Positions 16,976-25,904 of a DNA stretch of 64,000 bases are shown piece after piece. The position numbers were made by a program, and so were the translations under genes. The notes under the pieces were generated by a model. That model was not told the origin of the DNA, ran no database searches, and saw nothing but the letters and a program-made list of their open reading frames with translations. Numbering within the stretch: the stretch's first letter is position 1; each line of letters begins with the position of its first letter. Source of the stretch: Bacillota bacterium (GTDB lineage Bacteria > Bacillota > Clostridia > Lachnospirales > Lachnospiraceae); NCBI GenBank assembly GCA_023391695.1, contig JAEWAK010000017.1, positions 1 through 64,000 on the forward strand, given 5' to 3'.

Positions 16976-17914
16976 ATGAAGGATACGGATTCAGGATATA
17001 GAGAAAGACGTAGGATCGGCAGACGGAAGTGGAGCAATGTCACCTTTCATTTAATAAACTATGGTTTACTGACCGTGTTTACCTTGATCTGCCTGTACCC
17101 CATTTTGCACATCGTATTTGCCTCCGTCAGCAATCCCAATGAACTGATGCTCCACAGAGGTTTGTTGTTAAAACCCCTTGGCTTCACTCTTAACGGTTAC
17201 AGGCTGGTATTTAAAGATAACAGTATCTTTACGGGATTCCGGAATACGGGGATTTATGTAATACTCGGGACTTTTATTAATATGCTGATCACTATTATGG
17301 GAGCTTACAGCCTTTCCAGGAAGGAACTGCTATGGAAAACACCGATTATGTTAATTATCACCGTTACCATGTTTTTCGGAGGCGGTCTGATACCCTGGTT
17401 TCTGCTTATGAAACAGCTGGGATTATATAATAATATATTGGCAATGCTTATTCCCACTGCTTTAAACACCTGGAATATGATAATTCTGCGTACCGGGTTT
17501 CAGGCCGTTCCCCTGGAACTTGAGGAAGCGGCGGTAATGGACGGAGCTTCCCAAGCCAAAATACTGCTAAAGGTCATCCTTCCCCTGTCCAAGCCGGTAC
17601 TTGCGGTAATTCTTTTGTATTATCTGGTGGGAAACTGGAATTCCTGGTTTAATGCCATGGTTCTGTTAAAGGATCGGGGACTTTTCCCATTACAGCTGCT
17701 TTTAAAGGAAATTCTGGTAACCAACGATTCCTCCACGGCAACGGTAGGAAGTGCGGGCGGGATTTCCATAAACAGCGTACAGGGAGCCACTGCATACCGG
17801 GAGTTGGTTAAATACTGCGTTATTGTGATTGCCACGGCACCTATCCTTGTGATTTATCCCTTTCTGCAGCGTTATTTCGTAAAGGGTGTATATGTTGGGT
17901 CCATAAAAGGCTGA
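16976..17914 (+). CDS. ABC sugar permease, LplC/YtcP type
   Basis: 312 residues from the ATG at 16976, chosen because GAAGGAGAGG lies 6 nt upstream. The longer frame would begin with an alanine run encoded by the hairpin. Six membrane spans start LINYGLLTVFTLICLYPILHIVFASVS. The EAA motif LEEAAVMDGASQAKILLKVILPLSKP is at ~residues 190-215. The C-terminus YPFLQRYFVKGVYVGSIKG is diagnostic for LplC-like permeases. It completes the importer begun at 14006. Confidence 0.92.
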   Translation: MKDTDSGYRERRRIGRRKWSNVTFHLINYGLLTVFTLICLYPILHIVFASVSNPNELMLHRGLLLKPLGFTLNGYRLVFKDNSIFTGFRNTGIYVILGTFINMLITIMGAYSLSRKELLWKTPIMLIITVTMFFGGGLIPWFLLMKQLGLYNNILAMLIPTALNTWNMIILRTGFQAVPLELEEAAVMDGASQAKILLKVILPLSKPVLAVILLYYLVGNWNSWFNAMVLLKDRGLFPLQLLLKEILVTNDSSTATVGSAGGISINSVQGATAYRELVKYCVIVIATAPILVIYPFLQRYFVKGVYVGSIKG

Positions 17915-18226
17915 AAGGTTATTGCCGCATTAGTTTTAAAGATTGGATCGTGGGCTGATGGGTGCAAAAGAACGCAGTTAAACAAGGAATTTTTAAGCGA
18001 AGCGTTTAAATAATAGCAAAGCATATAATTAAAGCAAAGCTCCGGGACTTTTAGCATTTACGGTTTATTGACGCCAAATTTAAAAGTCTGCGGAGCTTAT
18101 TCTGATACAGGCGGTAATTCGGCCTACAAGATTCTGTATAAGGATAATTGCAATAGGCCGGTTTTTATATCGAAAGGAGATTTAACCTGCCTGACAGAAC
18201 AGTATGATCAGGAGAGGTTAAATTTT
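17915..18226. terminator. terminator region closing the first ABC operon
   Basis: Three stem-loops are visible. First, AAGCTCCGGGACTTTT (18037-18052) with AAAAGTCTGCGGAGCTT (18082-18098). Second, GGCCTA (18121) with TAGGCC near 18154, followed by gGTTTTTAT. Third, TTTAACCT (18181-18188) with AGGTTAAA (18215-18222), followed by six T. The last is a good intrinsic terminator, and in reverse it can also end the minus-strand acetyltransferase. No gene is seen in this stretch. Confidence 0.65.
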
Positions 18227-18979
18227 TTATGATTTTTTACTTACGCGGAACCAGTAAGTGTAAAGCTGTTGAAAGCCCAGGGACTGATAGAGCCAAAGAG
18301 CCGGATCATTTCCGGCTACTACCTGCAGGTAAGCCTTTTTGGCACCTTTTGCGATTCCCTCCCTTAAGATACTGGTGCACAGGGAGCGTGCCAGTCCCTG
18401 CTTTCGATAATCCTCCCTTACATAGATGGCATAAACTCCGACATAATCCCGGTCCAGAATTCCAAGACCGGTTCCGATAATAACCCCCTGTCTCCTTATT
18501 GAGACACAGATGGTATCCTTGGCTATGGCACCGTACATGGTCGGGACGATTGTTTTGTGTATGGGGTTGGCGGTGCCGTTTAAGGTAAGGAGGCTGTCGA
18601 TCCATTCTCTTCCGATAGAAGGGCTTACGCTGACAGAATCGATGGATGCATCGAAAACGGCCTCATCTAAATTTAAAATCATTACATTGGTGGTATGTTG
18701 TATTTCATAGTTCCGGTTTTCCAGAATATAATCAAAATCCTTTGATACCAGAGGACTGATTTTAAAAATTGCGGGTGTTCCCCAACGCTTATATGCAGCC
18801 TCGCAATAAGGTATTTTTTCACGCCAGGGGAGGGAGGAGGTGCCAAACTGTTCCACACTGTTGGTCCTGTGGGTGTAAAAATGGGAAAAGCGCAGAATCC
18901 ACCCGTCATACAGCTCCATTTGATGGGAGGGCCAGGCATTTAATGATAAGTCTTCAATAGTTTTAATATCTGTTTCCAT
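18227..18979 (-). CDS. GNAT-family N-acetyltransferase
   Basis: A 250-residue protein. The C-terminal half carries the GNAT core: VGVYAIYVREDYRKQGLARSLCTSIL with the acetyl-CoA phosphate loop (R/Q-x-x-G-x-A as RKQGLA) at ~residues 190-200, then KGAKKAYLQVVAGNDPALWLYQSLGFQQLYTYWFR. The N-terminal half (LSLNAWPSHQMELYDGWILRFSHFYTHRTNSV) is a degenerate second GNAT-like half found in a subset of clostridial proteins. The substrate is unknown. It stands alone, convergent with the ABC operon. Confidence 0.85.
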   Translation of the reverse strand: METDIKTIEDLSLNAWPSHQMELYDGWILRFSHFYTHRTNSVEQFGTSSLPWREKIPYCEAAYKRWGTPAIFKISPLVSKDFDYILENRNYEIQHTTNVMILNLDEAVFDASIDSVSVSPSIGREWIDSLLTLNGTANPIHKTIVPTMYGAIAKDTICVSIRRQGVIIGTGLGILDRDYVGVYAIYVREDYRKQGLARSLCTSILREGIAKGAKKAYLQVVAGNDPALWLYQSLGFQQLYTYWFRVSKKS

Positions 18980-18997
18980 TGTAGTTTATTCAAAACA

Positions 18998-19195
18998 GTC
19001 TATCGATCAATAGGTGTTTTGCAACCTTTCATCTTTATTTGTATTTCATCGGAAGATAAAATCGTATCCATAATATTTGCATTTATATACATAAGCTCAT
19101 GGGCCTGGGAATCAATACCAGTTTCCGGGCACAAACAGTTTCGGGCAGTTCATGTATATTAAATACTCTGAATCTTCATCATTATCCTATTATAC
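18998..19195 (-). pseudogene. possible frameshifted small gene
   Basis: On the minus strand one frame reads DNDEDSEYLIYMNCPKLFVPGN and then stops. The neighbouring frame continues GIDSQAHELMYINANIMDTI and runs to a TAG near 18998. Both halves look like real protein composition rather than random codons, so a short gene broken by one frameshift near 19130 is likely. I recognise no family. The remainder of 18980-19519 is AT-rich and presumably carries the promoter of the histidine kinase gene. Confidence 0.35.
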
Positions 19196-19519
19196 AAGAA
19201 GCAGTTCCGTTTATCTATACAAAAAAATAATTATTTATTAATTTTATCTATGCTATTAAGAGCTGCCGGGTTAACGATATTGCATGCGCGTTATGGACTA
19301 AGGAAGATTGCTAAAAGGCGGTTTTGTAAAAAACAATAAAAAAGTGCGAATATTATTGTAAAAAATGTGTAAAACATTCAGGGAGAGAAATGCATTTCAT
19401 AATAATGTGATTGAAATATTGAAAAAATAAAGAAGATGGATGAAAAAATATTCATATTGAACAAAAAATATGGTAATATAAAATCATATACATTGTAGAT
19501 GGAATTGGGGTGGACAAGC

Positions 19520-21313
19520 GTGAAACAGCTTCAAAGTTTAATACAATATTACAAATCGCATCTCTGGTTCCAGGTAAGCTGCGTATTTTGTGCAGCCATA
19601 CTGGTTATTACGGTATGTTACCAGCTTTATATGCGAAATGAGTATACCGATTTCCTGCTCGAAAAAAATCATCTGATGGAATCGGCAGTTTTAGATACAA
19701 TGGAGAAAAATCTGGATTACTCTTTGGGAGGGTATATTAATATCGGAGCCCAGATTGCGGTCAACCAGAATGTTTATGACCTGGCTAACCGTTTGTTTTA
19801 TATCGGCGATAACCCTACCAAAGATTTTCTGAACTTAAAGACCACCTTCAGTTCCATGGCCAGTTATTCCAAGAACATCTTAAATATTTCCATTGTTTCC
19901 ATGGATGGGAAGATCTATCAGTATGATCGTCTGCTGCAGGTAACGACCTGTATGTGGAAAACGGAGGACCGGGAATTTTTAAAATCCATGTACGGGCAGT
20001 TATACAGACAGGCGAATATGACGGAAGTTCCCAAATATCTGGTCAGTGCTGCACCGGATATCCATCCCACCACCAATGAACGTGTTTTTCATATATTTTA
20101 CCCGGTGGTAGGGAAGGAAAACAAGTTCCGGAAGATGAATGCCATGCTGTGTATAACCTTTAAAATGGATATTTTACAGCCCCTGCTGGACATTGTATCA
20201 GAAGATGAAGCCCCTTATTCAAAAGGGTACATAACGGATGAAACCGGCACTATCATTTACCATTCCGCCCCGGAATTTATCGGGAAAAGCGAATTCAGCT
20301 ATCTTAACAGCGGTTCTATGGTTGTACTTGACAAATCCCTGACGAAAATAAACTGGAAACTGCATATTTCTCTGGAACGGGATGAAATGAATAAAAATGT
20401 AACGGAAATTATTTCCAGAGGCATGCTGGTATATATCATACTGCTGGCAGGGCTGGTGGGGATTTTTTATTTTATCATACGCAAGATCACCAATCCCCTC
20501 AATAAAATAGGGAGTGCCATGGCGGCAACCGGCTCGGGGGAAAAACGGGAAACCGTGAGAATTGGCGGTAAGCATGAAATATGGCAGCTGGCTGAAGGGT
20601 ATAACGAAATGATCGAAAAACTGACCCTGAAGGAGCAGGAAGTACAGAAAAACCACCGGCTGGCGCTGGTTTATCTGGAACGTCAGCATCAGGCGGAAAG
20701 AGAGGCGCTGGAAGCCCAGATCAATGCACATTTTCTCTGCAATACTCTGGGAACAATTAATTATGAAGCCATGGAATGCGGCAATTTTAAAGTTTCACAT
20801 ATGATAAAAAAGCTTTCTAATATTCTGCGTTACACCTTTGACCAGAAATGCCAGAATGTTTATATGTATCAGGAAATCGTGTGGATAGAGCAATACCTGT
20901 TTTTACAGAAAGCCAGATTTGAGGACCTTTTTGAATACAGCATCGTTTTTCCCGATGACCTTGCAAACTGGCCTTGCTGTAAGCTTATGCTCCAGCCCTT
21001 TGTGGAAAATGTTATTATTCACGGTTTCGAGGACCGTGAAAGAGGAGGTTTGATTGCAATAAGTGCTGCCCGATGGGGGGACTGTCTAAGACTTTCGATC
21101 AAGGATAATGGCTGCGGCATACAAGAGTCAAAGAGAATCAGGATTCAGGAAGTTCTTGACGGCAAAGAGAAGAAGAGTATGGAAGATATCGGAATCGGTA
21201 TCCGCAACGTGGTATCCAGGATGCACCTGTTCTACGGGAATACGGTCAAAATTACATTATTATCGGATGAAAAAGAAGGGACTGAGTTTATTTTTTATAT
21301 TCCCGGACCTTAA
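19520..21313 (+). CDS. YesM-type sensor histidine kinase
   Basis: The frame opens at ATG 19499, but GGGGTGG is 6 nt before a GTG at 19520, which I prefer (597 residues). It has a membrane span at the N-terminus (CVFCAAILVITVCYQLYM), an extracellular sensor of ~260 residues, and a second span MLVYIILLAGLVGIFYFII followed by HAMP. The His_kinase (YesM) domain contains AQINAHFLCNTLGTINYEAM, where the phospho-His sits in A-H-F-L. Here A replaces the usual P of NPHFL, and C the usual Y. The ATPase has DNGCGI and GIGIRNV. It likely senses extracellular sugars and phosphorylates the adjacent YesN-type regulator. Confidence 0.9.
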   Translation: MKQLQSLIQYYKSHLWFQVSCVFCAAILVITVCYQLYMRNEYTDFLLEKNHLMESAVLDTMEKNLDYSLGGYINIGAQIAVNQNVYDLANRLFYIGDNPTKDFLNLKTTFSSMASYSKNILNISIVSMDGKIYQYDRLLQVTTCMWKTEDREFLKSMYGQLYRQANMTEVPKYLVSAAPDIHPTTNERVFHIFYPVVGKENKFRKMNAMLCITFKMDILQPLLDIVSEDEAPYSKGYITDETGTIIYHSAPEFIGKSEFSYLNSGSMVVLDKSLTKINWKLHISLERDEMNKNVTEIISRGMLVYIILLAGLVGIFYFIIRKITNPLNKIGSAMAATGSGEKRETVRIGGKHEIWQLAEGYNEMIEKLTLKEQEVQKNHRLALVYLERQHQAEREALEAQINAHFLCNTLGTINYEAMECGNFKVSHMIKKLSNILRYTFDQKCQNVYMYQEIVWIEQYLFLQKARFEDLFEYSIVFPDDLANWPCCKLMLQPFVENVIIHGFEDRERGGLIAISAARWGDCLRLSIKDNGCGIQESKRIRIQEVLDGKEKKSMEDIGIGIRNVVSRMHLFYGNTVKITLLSDEKEGTEFIFYIPGP

Positions 21314-21381
21314 AAAAGCCGTAGCATAGATATCCGCTTATAAACTTATAAAAGGCTGACCCGCATAAGAAGGAGGTAAGT

Positions 21382-22113
21382 ATGCATATAATGATTGTCG
21401 AAGATGAACAGAGGGCGAGGAGAGGACTTAAAAACATTATTTTAACCATTTCAGAGGAGGATGAAATCGTGGCGGAAGCCTCGAATGGGAAGAATGCTCT
21501 GGAACTGATTAAAACCCTGAAACCGGATGCCGTATTTACGGATATTAAGATGCCGAATATGGACGGGCTGACTTTGATCAAAGAAGTACGTAAACTGGGT
21601 CTTGATACAAAATTCGTCATAATCAGTGCATATGAGGAATTTGAATATGCCAGACAGGCTATCACCCTTGAGGTGACGGAGTACCTTGTAAAGCCCCTGA
21701 TCATGGAGGATATTAAACGGGCGCTGGAGGCAATAAGAGGCAGCGGGCAGCATCAGAGCTGTACTGTCAGCCTTACGGAGCGGTATCCCCATGTACATCC
21801 GATTGTCAGCCGGGCATTAAAGCTGATAGAGCTTAAATATTCTACCCAGATGAATCTAAAGGAGCTGTCTTTCAGCTTAGGAGTCAGTCCGGAATATTTT
21901 TCGGGACTGTTTACAAAGAATATGGGGGAATCCTTTGTACGTTTCTTAAGAAACTACCGTATTGAGATAGCAAAATCTCTTTATTGCTATGGAGATATTC
22001 CCAAGGGGGAAGTTCCGACTAAAGTAGGATTTCTCGATGAGAAATATTATAACCGTATTTTTAAGGAGGCAACCGGCGTTAGTGTAGGAACCTATATTCG
22101 GGAAAATAAATAG
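21382..22113 (+). CDS. YesN-type response regulator with AraC HTH
   Basis: A 243-residue protein. The CheY-like receiver starts MHIMIVEDEQRARR, with acidic E-D-E, phospho-acceptor Asp54 in VFTDIKMPNMDG and Lys in EYLVKPL. The C-terminal AraC double HTH spans ~150-243: MNLKELSFSLGVSPEYFSGLFTKNMGESF then VGFLDEKYYNRIFKEATGVSVGTYI. It is shorter than many YesN proteins, with almost no linker. It is 68 bp after the kinase gene and just before an ABC sugar importer and GH31 gene that it presumably activates. SD AAGGAGG precedes the ATG. Confidence 0.9.
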   Translation: MHIMIVEDEQRARRGLKNIILTISEEDEIVAEASNGKNALELIKTLKPDAVFTDIKMPNMDGLTLIKEVRKLGLDTKFVIISAYEEFEYARQAITLEVTEYLVKPLIMEDIKRALEAIRGSGQHQSCTVSLTERYPHVHPIVSRALKLIELKYSTQMNLKELSFSLGVSPEYFSGLFTKNMGESFVRFLRNYRIEIAKSLYCYGDIPKGEVPTKVGFLDEKYYNRIFKEATGVSVGTYIRENK

Positions 22114-22437
22114 TAAGAGAATTTCTGCGGCAGAGTGAGCACCGGACGGATTACAGACTTTGCTCCATTGGAAATATTAAAATCAAGCAAATATATTAAA
22201 ATCCTATCTTAAAATCAGGTCTCAATCTTAAAGATGTCAGTTACTTTTTCATTTTTTGCAGTTTATAATTTAGTTACCATAACAAATAACTATTAAACTA
22301 AACTGCATCGTAGGAGAAGGACGATAGCGGGGAACGGAAAACAGGCTGAAAAAAGACGTTTTTTCAACCGGCAAAAAGACGGAGTATGTTTTCCGATTCA
22401 TATTTGCAGGCCGCCGGGGCGGCAGATGGAGGTTATT
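22114..22437 (+). promoter_or_regulatory. structured leader of the second sugar-importer operon
   Basis: This 324-bp gap has no gene. CGGAAAACA (about 22336) and TGTTTTCCG (about 22387) enclose an inner TGAAAAAA-gacg-TTTTTTCA hairpin. Just before the SD (GGAGG, 22428-22432) lies GCCGCC/GGCGGC (22410-22423). The leader is therefore rich in stem-loops and may attenuate or stabilise the message. The -10/-35 is presumably in the AT-rich stretch around 22235-22275. Confidence 0.45.
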
Positions 22438-23775
22438 ATGAAAAGCAAATGGAGAAAAGGGGTTACAATCTTAATTGCAGCCGCTATGGTAATTGGCATG
22501 TTAACGGGCTGTAAAAATTCAGGAGACAAAAGCAGCACAGTATCTTCTGAAACAGATTCCGGTTCGGCCGGGGAATCGGGCATGGAGACTGGCGCAGGCA
22601 ATACGAAAGTAAAAGAAGTAACCGTCTGGCATTATTTTGAGCATGAGGCTGAGGCGCTGGAAAAGATTGCAGACGAATACAACCAGCTGCAGGATAAAAT
22701 CCATATTACCTGTACCTATGTGTCCAGAGAGGAATTGATGAACCAGTATACCATCGGCGCGGTATCCGGTGAACTTCCCGATATTGGCATGGTGGATTCG
22801 CCTGACATGGCCTCCTACATATCACTTGGGGTATTTGAAGATATTGATGATGAATTAAAGGAATGGGGCCAGTTGGATAAATTTTATGAGGGACCTTTAA
22901 GCAGCTGTATGGATGCCGAAGGAAGGCTTCACGGACTGCCGAATAACTCCAACTGTCTGGCATTACTCTGTAATATGGATCTTCTGAATAAGGCCGGTTT
23001 TGAAAATCCGCCCGGGACCTGGGAAGAGTTCTTTGAAGTATGTAAAGCTGTAACGGATCCTGATGATTCCGTGTATGGATTTGCAATGAGTGCCATTGGT
23101 AATGAAGAGGGGACTTTCCAGTATATTCCCTGGCTGTATGCGGCTGGTGCCGATATTACAACACTGAATTCTCCGGAAGCAGCCGAATCCCTCGATTTTC
23201 TGGCTAAACTGGTTAAGGAAGGTTACATGAGCAAAGAGGTTGTTAACTGGTCCCAGGGAGATGCCCTGAATGCTTTTGCGGCCGGAAAAGCCGCCATGCT
23301 GGAATCCGGAACCTGGCAGATTTCCCAATTTGACAGCGGTGACGTTGTGTTAAACTACAATTATAAATACGCGATGCTGCCGAAAGGAAAAGAATATGCT
23401 TCGGTTATCGGCGGTGAAAACTTTGGGGTCTGCACCGGTACCGATGCAAAAGAAGAATGTATCGATTTCCTGAAATATATGATGACTGCTGAAAATAATG
23501 CGGATTGGTGTGAAATTGCCGGTAAACTTCCCATACGGTCCGACGCTGTGGAATTAAAAGATTTCTGGAATACGGATGAACGTTATGCCGTATTTAATGA
23601 AGCAATGAACTATGCGGTTGCAAGGGGGCCTCATGAATCCTGGCCGACAATCTCAGAGGCTGTTTTTACGGCGGAGCAGGGTGCTCTGTTAGGAGAACTG
23701 AGCGGAACAGAGGCTATGGAAAAAGCGGCAGGAGTTGTTGATCCGATTCTGGAAGAAGTACCAATAGCAAAGTAA
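22438..23775 (+). CDS. extracellular sugar-binding lipoprotein of an ABC importer (family 1)
   Basis: The start is ATG 22438, because GGAGG lies inside the longer frame from 22426 (445 residues). The lipoprotein signal KGVTILIAAAMVIGMLTGC has lipobox LTGC at Cys23-24, followed by a Ser/Gly/Asp linker. The core is family-1 maltose/oligosaccharide type: VTVWHYFEHEAEALEKIADEYNQ, GELPDIGMVDSPDM, LHGLPNNSNCLALLCNMDLLNKAGFENPPGTWEEF. It captures a mono- or oligosaccharide for the permeases at 23848 and 24755. The adjacent GH31 hints at alpha-linked xylosyl or glucosyl sugars. Confidence 0.9.
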   Translation: MKSKWRKGVTILIAAAMVIGMLTGCKNSGDKSSTVSSETDSGSAGESGMETGAGNTKVKEVTVWHYFEHEAEALEKIADEYNQLQDKIHITCTYVSREELMNQYTIGAVSGELPDIGMVDSPDMASYISLGVFEDIDDELKEWGQLDKFYEGPLSSCMDAEGRLHGLPNNSNCLALLCNMDLLNKAGFENPPGTWEEFFEVCKAVTDPDDSVYGFAMSAIGNEEGTFQYIPWLYAAGADITTLNSPEAAESLDFLAKLVKEGYMSKEVVNWSQGDALNAFAAGKAAMLESGTWQISQFDSGDVVLNYNYKYAMLPKGKEYASVIGGENFGVCTGTDAKEECIDFLKYMMTAENNADWCEIAGKLPIRSDAVELKDFWNTDERYAVFNEAMNYAVARGPHESWPTISEAVFTAEQGALLGELSGTEAMEKAAGVVDPILEEVPIAK

Positions 23776-23847
23776 CAAAAAAGCAATCATGGGGCCGGTT
23801 GCCAGGAAGCAATGGCCCCATTCTGACGGAAAAAGCGAAAGGAATGT

Positions 23848-24753
23848 GTGAATTTGAAAATTAAAATATCAGGTGTTTTAAAGAAGAGACTGGAGGGTTA
23901 CGGTTTTATTCTGCCGGGTTTTCTCTATGTTCTGCTTATCCTGGGATATCCGTTGGTGTATAACTTTATCCTGAGCTTTAAAAATACAAATGTAAAGAAT
24001 TTTGCAAAAGGAACTTCCGGTTTTGTGGGGTTAAGTAATTATGTAACTCTTTTTCATGATGTGACATTTCAGCTTATTTTAAAAAATACATTCATCTTTA
24101 CCATATCCTGTCTGGTCGTTCAATTTACCATTGGATTTTTATTTGCTTTGTTTTTTTCCGGAAAGTTTACTCTGGCCGGACCGATCAGGGGACTGATTCT
24201 GGTCGGGTATATGATGCCCATGGCCGTTACTGCCATGTTAGGTAAAAATATGTTTGGTGTATCGGAAGGGGTTATCAATGATCTTTTGATGAAAATAGGT
24301 CTCATAGGAAACCCTGTGGAATGGCTGCTAAACGGAAAAACAGCCCTGATAGCGGTAATCGCTGTAAACTGCTGGGTCGGGATCCCTTTTAATATGCTGC
24401 TTTTGACCTCCGGGCTTACCGGGATCCCGGAAGAAGTATATGAAAGCGCTTCTCTGGACGGGGCAGGCAGGCTGCAGAAATTTATTTATATCATTTTTCC
24501 GCTTATGAGGTCTTCTGTTCTGGCAGTGCTAATGCTAGGTTTTATCTATACTTTTAAGGCCTTCGACCTTATGTTTATCATGACAAACGGGGGACCTTTA
24601 AATGCAACCGATGTTCTTGGAACCTATGCTTACAGTTTATCTTTTACTAAGTATGAGTTTTCAATGGGTTCTGCGGCGGCAATTGTTTTGTTTGGCTGCC
24701 TGTTTATCATCGGATTATTCTATCTGCGGCTGATATCAAAGGAGGAGGATTAA
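23848..24753 (+). CDS. ABC sugar permease (MalF/UgpA-like)
   Basis: A 301-residue inner-membrane protein with six spans. The first is YGFILPGFLYVLLILGYPLVYNFILSF. The EAA motif is PEEVYESASLDGAGRLQKFIYIIFPLM (~residues 195-220), followed by NGGPLNATDVLGTYAYSLSFTKYEFSMGSAAAI, typical for this class. The start is GTG 23848 or TTG 23854; AAAGGA lies 4 or 10 nt upstream. It is 72 bp after the binding-protein gene. Confidence 0.9.
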   Translation: MNLKIKISGVLKKRLEGYGFILPGFLYVLLILGYPLVYNFILSFKNTNVKNFAKGTSGFVGLSNYVTLFHDVTFQLILKNTFIFTISCLVVQFTIGFLFALFFSGKFTLAGPIRGLILVGYMMPMAVTAMLGKNMFGVSEGVINDLLMKIGLIGNPVEWLLNGKTALIAVIAVNCWVGIPFNMLLLTSGLTGIPEEVYESASLDGAGRLQKFIYIIFPLMRSSVLAVLMLGFIYTFKAFDLMFIMTNGGPLNATDVLGTYAYSLSFTKYEFSMGSAAAIVLFGCLFIIGLFYLRLISKEED

Positions 24754-24754
24754 C

Positions 24755-25624
24755 ATGAAGGATAATATGGAAGGCAGAATTCAAACGGATATCAGAACAA
24801 AAGGCGGAAGAAGGAATCTTTTAAACTGTGTGATGGCTGTTTTTATTGCAATCCTGTTTCTGTTTCCCGTTTACTGGCTTATTTCCATGTCTTTTAAGAC
24901 GGACGGGGAATCCTTCGGAAAGTTGATAACTTATTATCCTCATAAGTTTACGCTTAGTCCCTGGCTTGAGAATTTTTCTGATAAGGATTTTCTGAGATCC
25001 TTGAAAAACAGCAGTATGATCGCCTTACTTTCCATGACCATTTCCATTTGTTTCGGTGTACCCACTGCTTATGGAATGGGCCGTTACAAAATACCCGGAA
25101 GCAAAACCTTCCTGCTTACGTTTTTAGTTACCCAGATGCTGCCGGCTTCGCTTATGCTGACACCGATGTACCTGATCTTTAACAGGGTGGAACTGCTGGG
25201 GACTTATATCGGACCGGCACTGGCAATTTCCTCAGGCTCCATTCCTTTTATCGTAGTCACGCTCCGGCCATACTTTAAGGGAATTCCCTCCTCACTGGAC
25301 GATGCGGCCAGAATAGACGGGTGCGGGGTACTCCGTTCATTTCTGACCATTATGATCCCTGTGATTAAAACCGGTATTATTACGGTGATGGTTATTTCTT
25401 TCTTAAATGGCTGGAATGATCTGGTTTATTCCATGACGTTTAATGTGAAAGCAGATATGAGGCCTTTAACCGCGAATATTTACAAGTTCCAGAGTAAATA
25501 CGGCACGAAGTGGAACTGTATCATGGCATATGGGGCCATTCTTGTAATTCCGGTGGTACTGCTTTTTGTAACCTTGCAAAGATATATCGTAGGAGGCCTG
25601 ACAGCCGGTGCGGTGAAAGAGTAA
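24755..25624 (+). CDS. ABC sugar permease (MalG/UgpE-like)
   Basis: A 289-residue protein with six membrane spans and the EAA motif SLDDAARIDGCGVLRSFLTIMIPVIKT. It ends LQRYIVGGLTAGAVKE, the standard MalG-type C-terminus. It has a strong SD (AAAGGAGGAGG) and lies 1 bp after the partner permease. No ATPase gene is present, so it would use a shared ATPase. The following 280 bp (25625-25904) hold no gene, only a weak ACATAC/GTATGT hairpin. Confidence 0.92.
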   Translation: MKDNMEGRIQTDIRTKGGRRNLLNCVMAVFIAILFLFPVYWLISMSFKTDGESFGKLITYYPHKFTLSPWLENFSDKDFLRSLKNSSMIALLSMTISICFGVPTAYGMGRYKIPGSKTFLLTFLVTQMLPASLMLTPMYLIFNRVELLGTYIGPALAISSGSIPFIVVTLRPYFKGIPSSLDDAARIDGCGVLRSFLTIMIPVIKTGIITVMVISFLNGWNDLVYSMTFNVKADMRPLTANIYKFQSKYGTKWNCIMAYGAILVIPVVLLFVTLQRYIVGGLTAGAVKE

Positions 25625-25904
25625 GGTGACGGTCTGAAATCTGTTTTGGCAATTGCCTGGGGCATGCCTGATAAACTGCCTGTGGCGGGTTGGGGGTAAT
25701 CTTGTTGAGCTGCCGGGAGCGGTTCCGGAGACAGTGCGGGCTGTATTTATAGCGGGCTTACATACTTTTTTGTATGTTTTCCGCCGCATGGCTGAATAAG
25801 TAATACAAATTGTAATGTGGCATAGGACAAAACAGAACGGTCAGAAGGACACAATAAGTACAGCAGCTAGTTCTAATAATTTTATATAATACGGAGGTTG
25901 GAAA

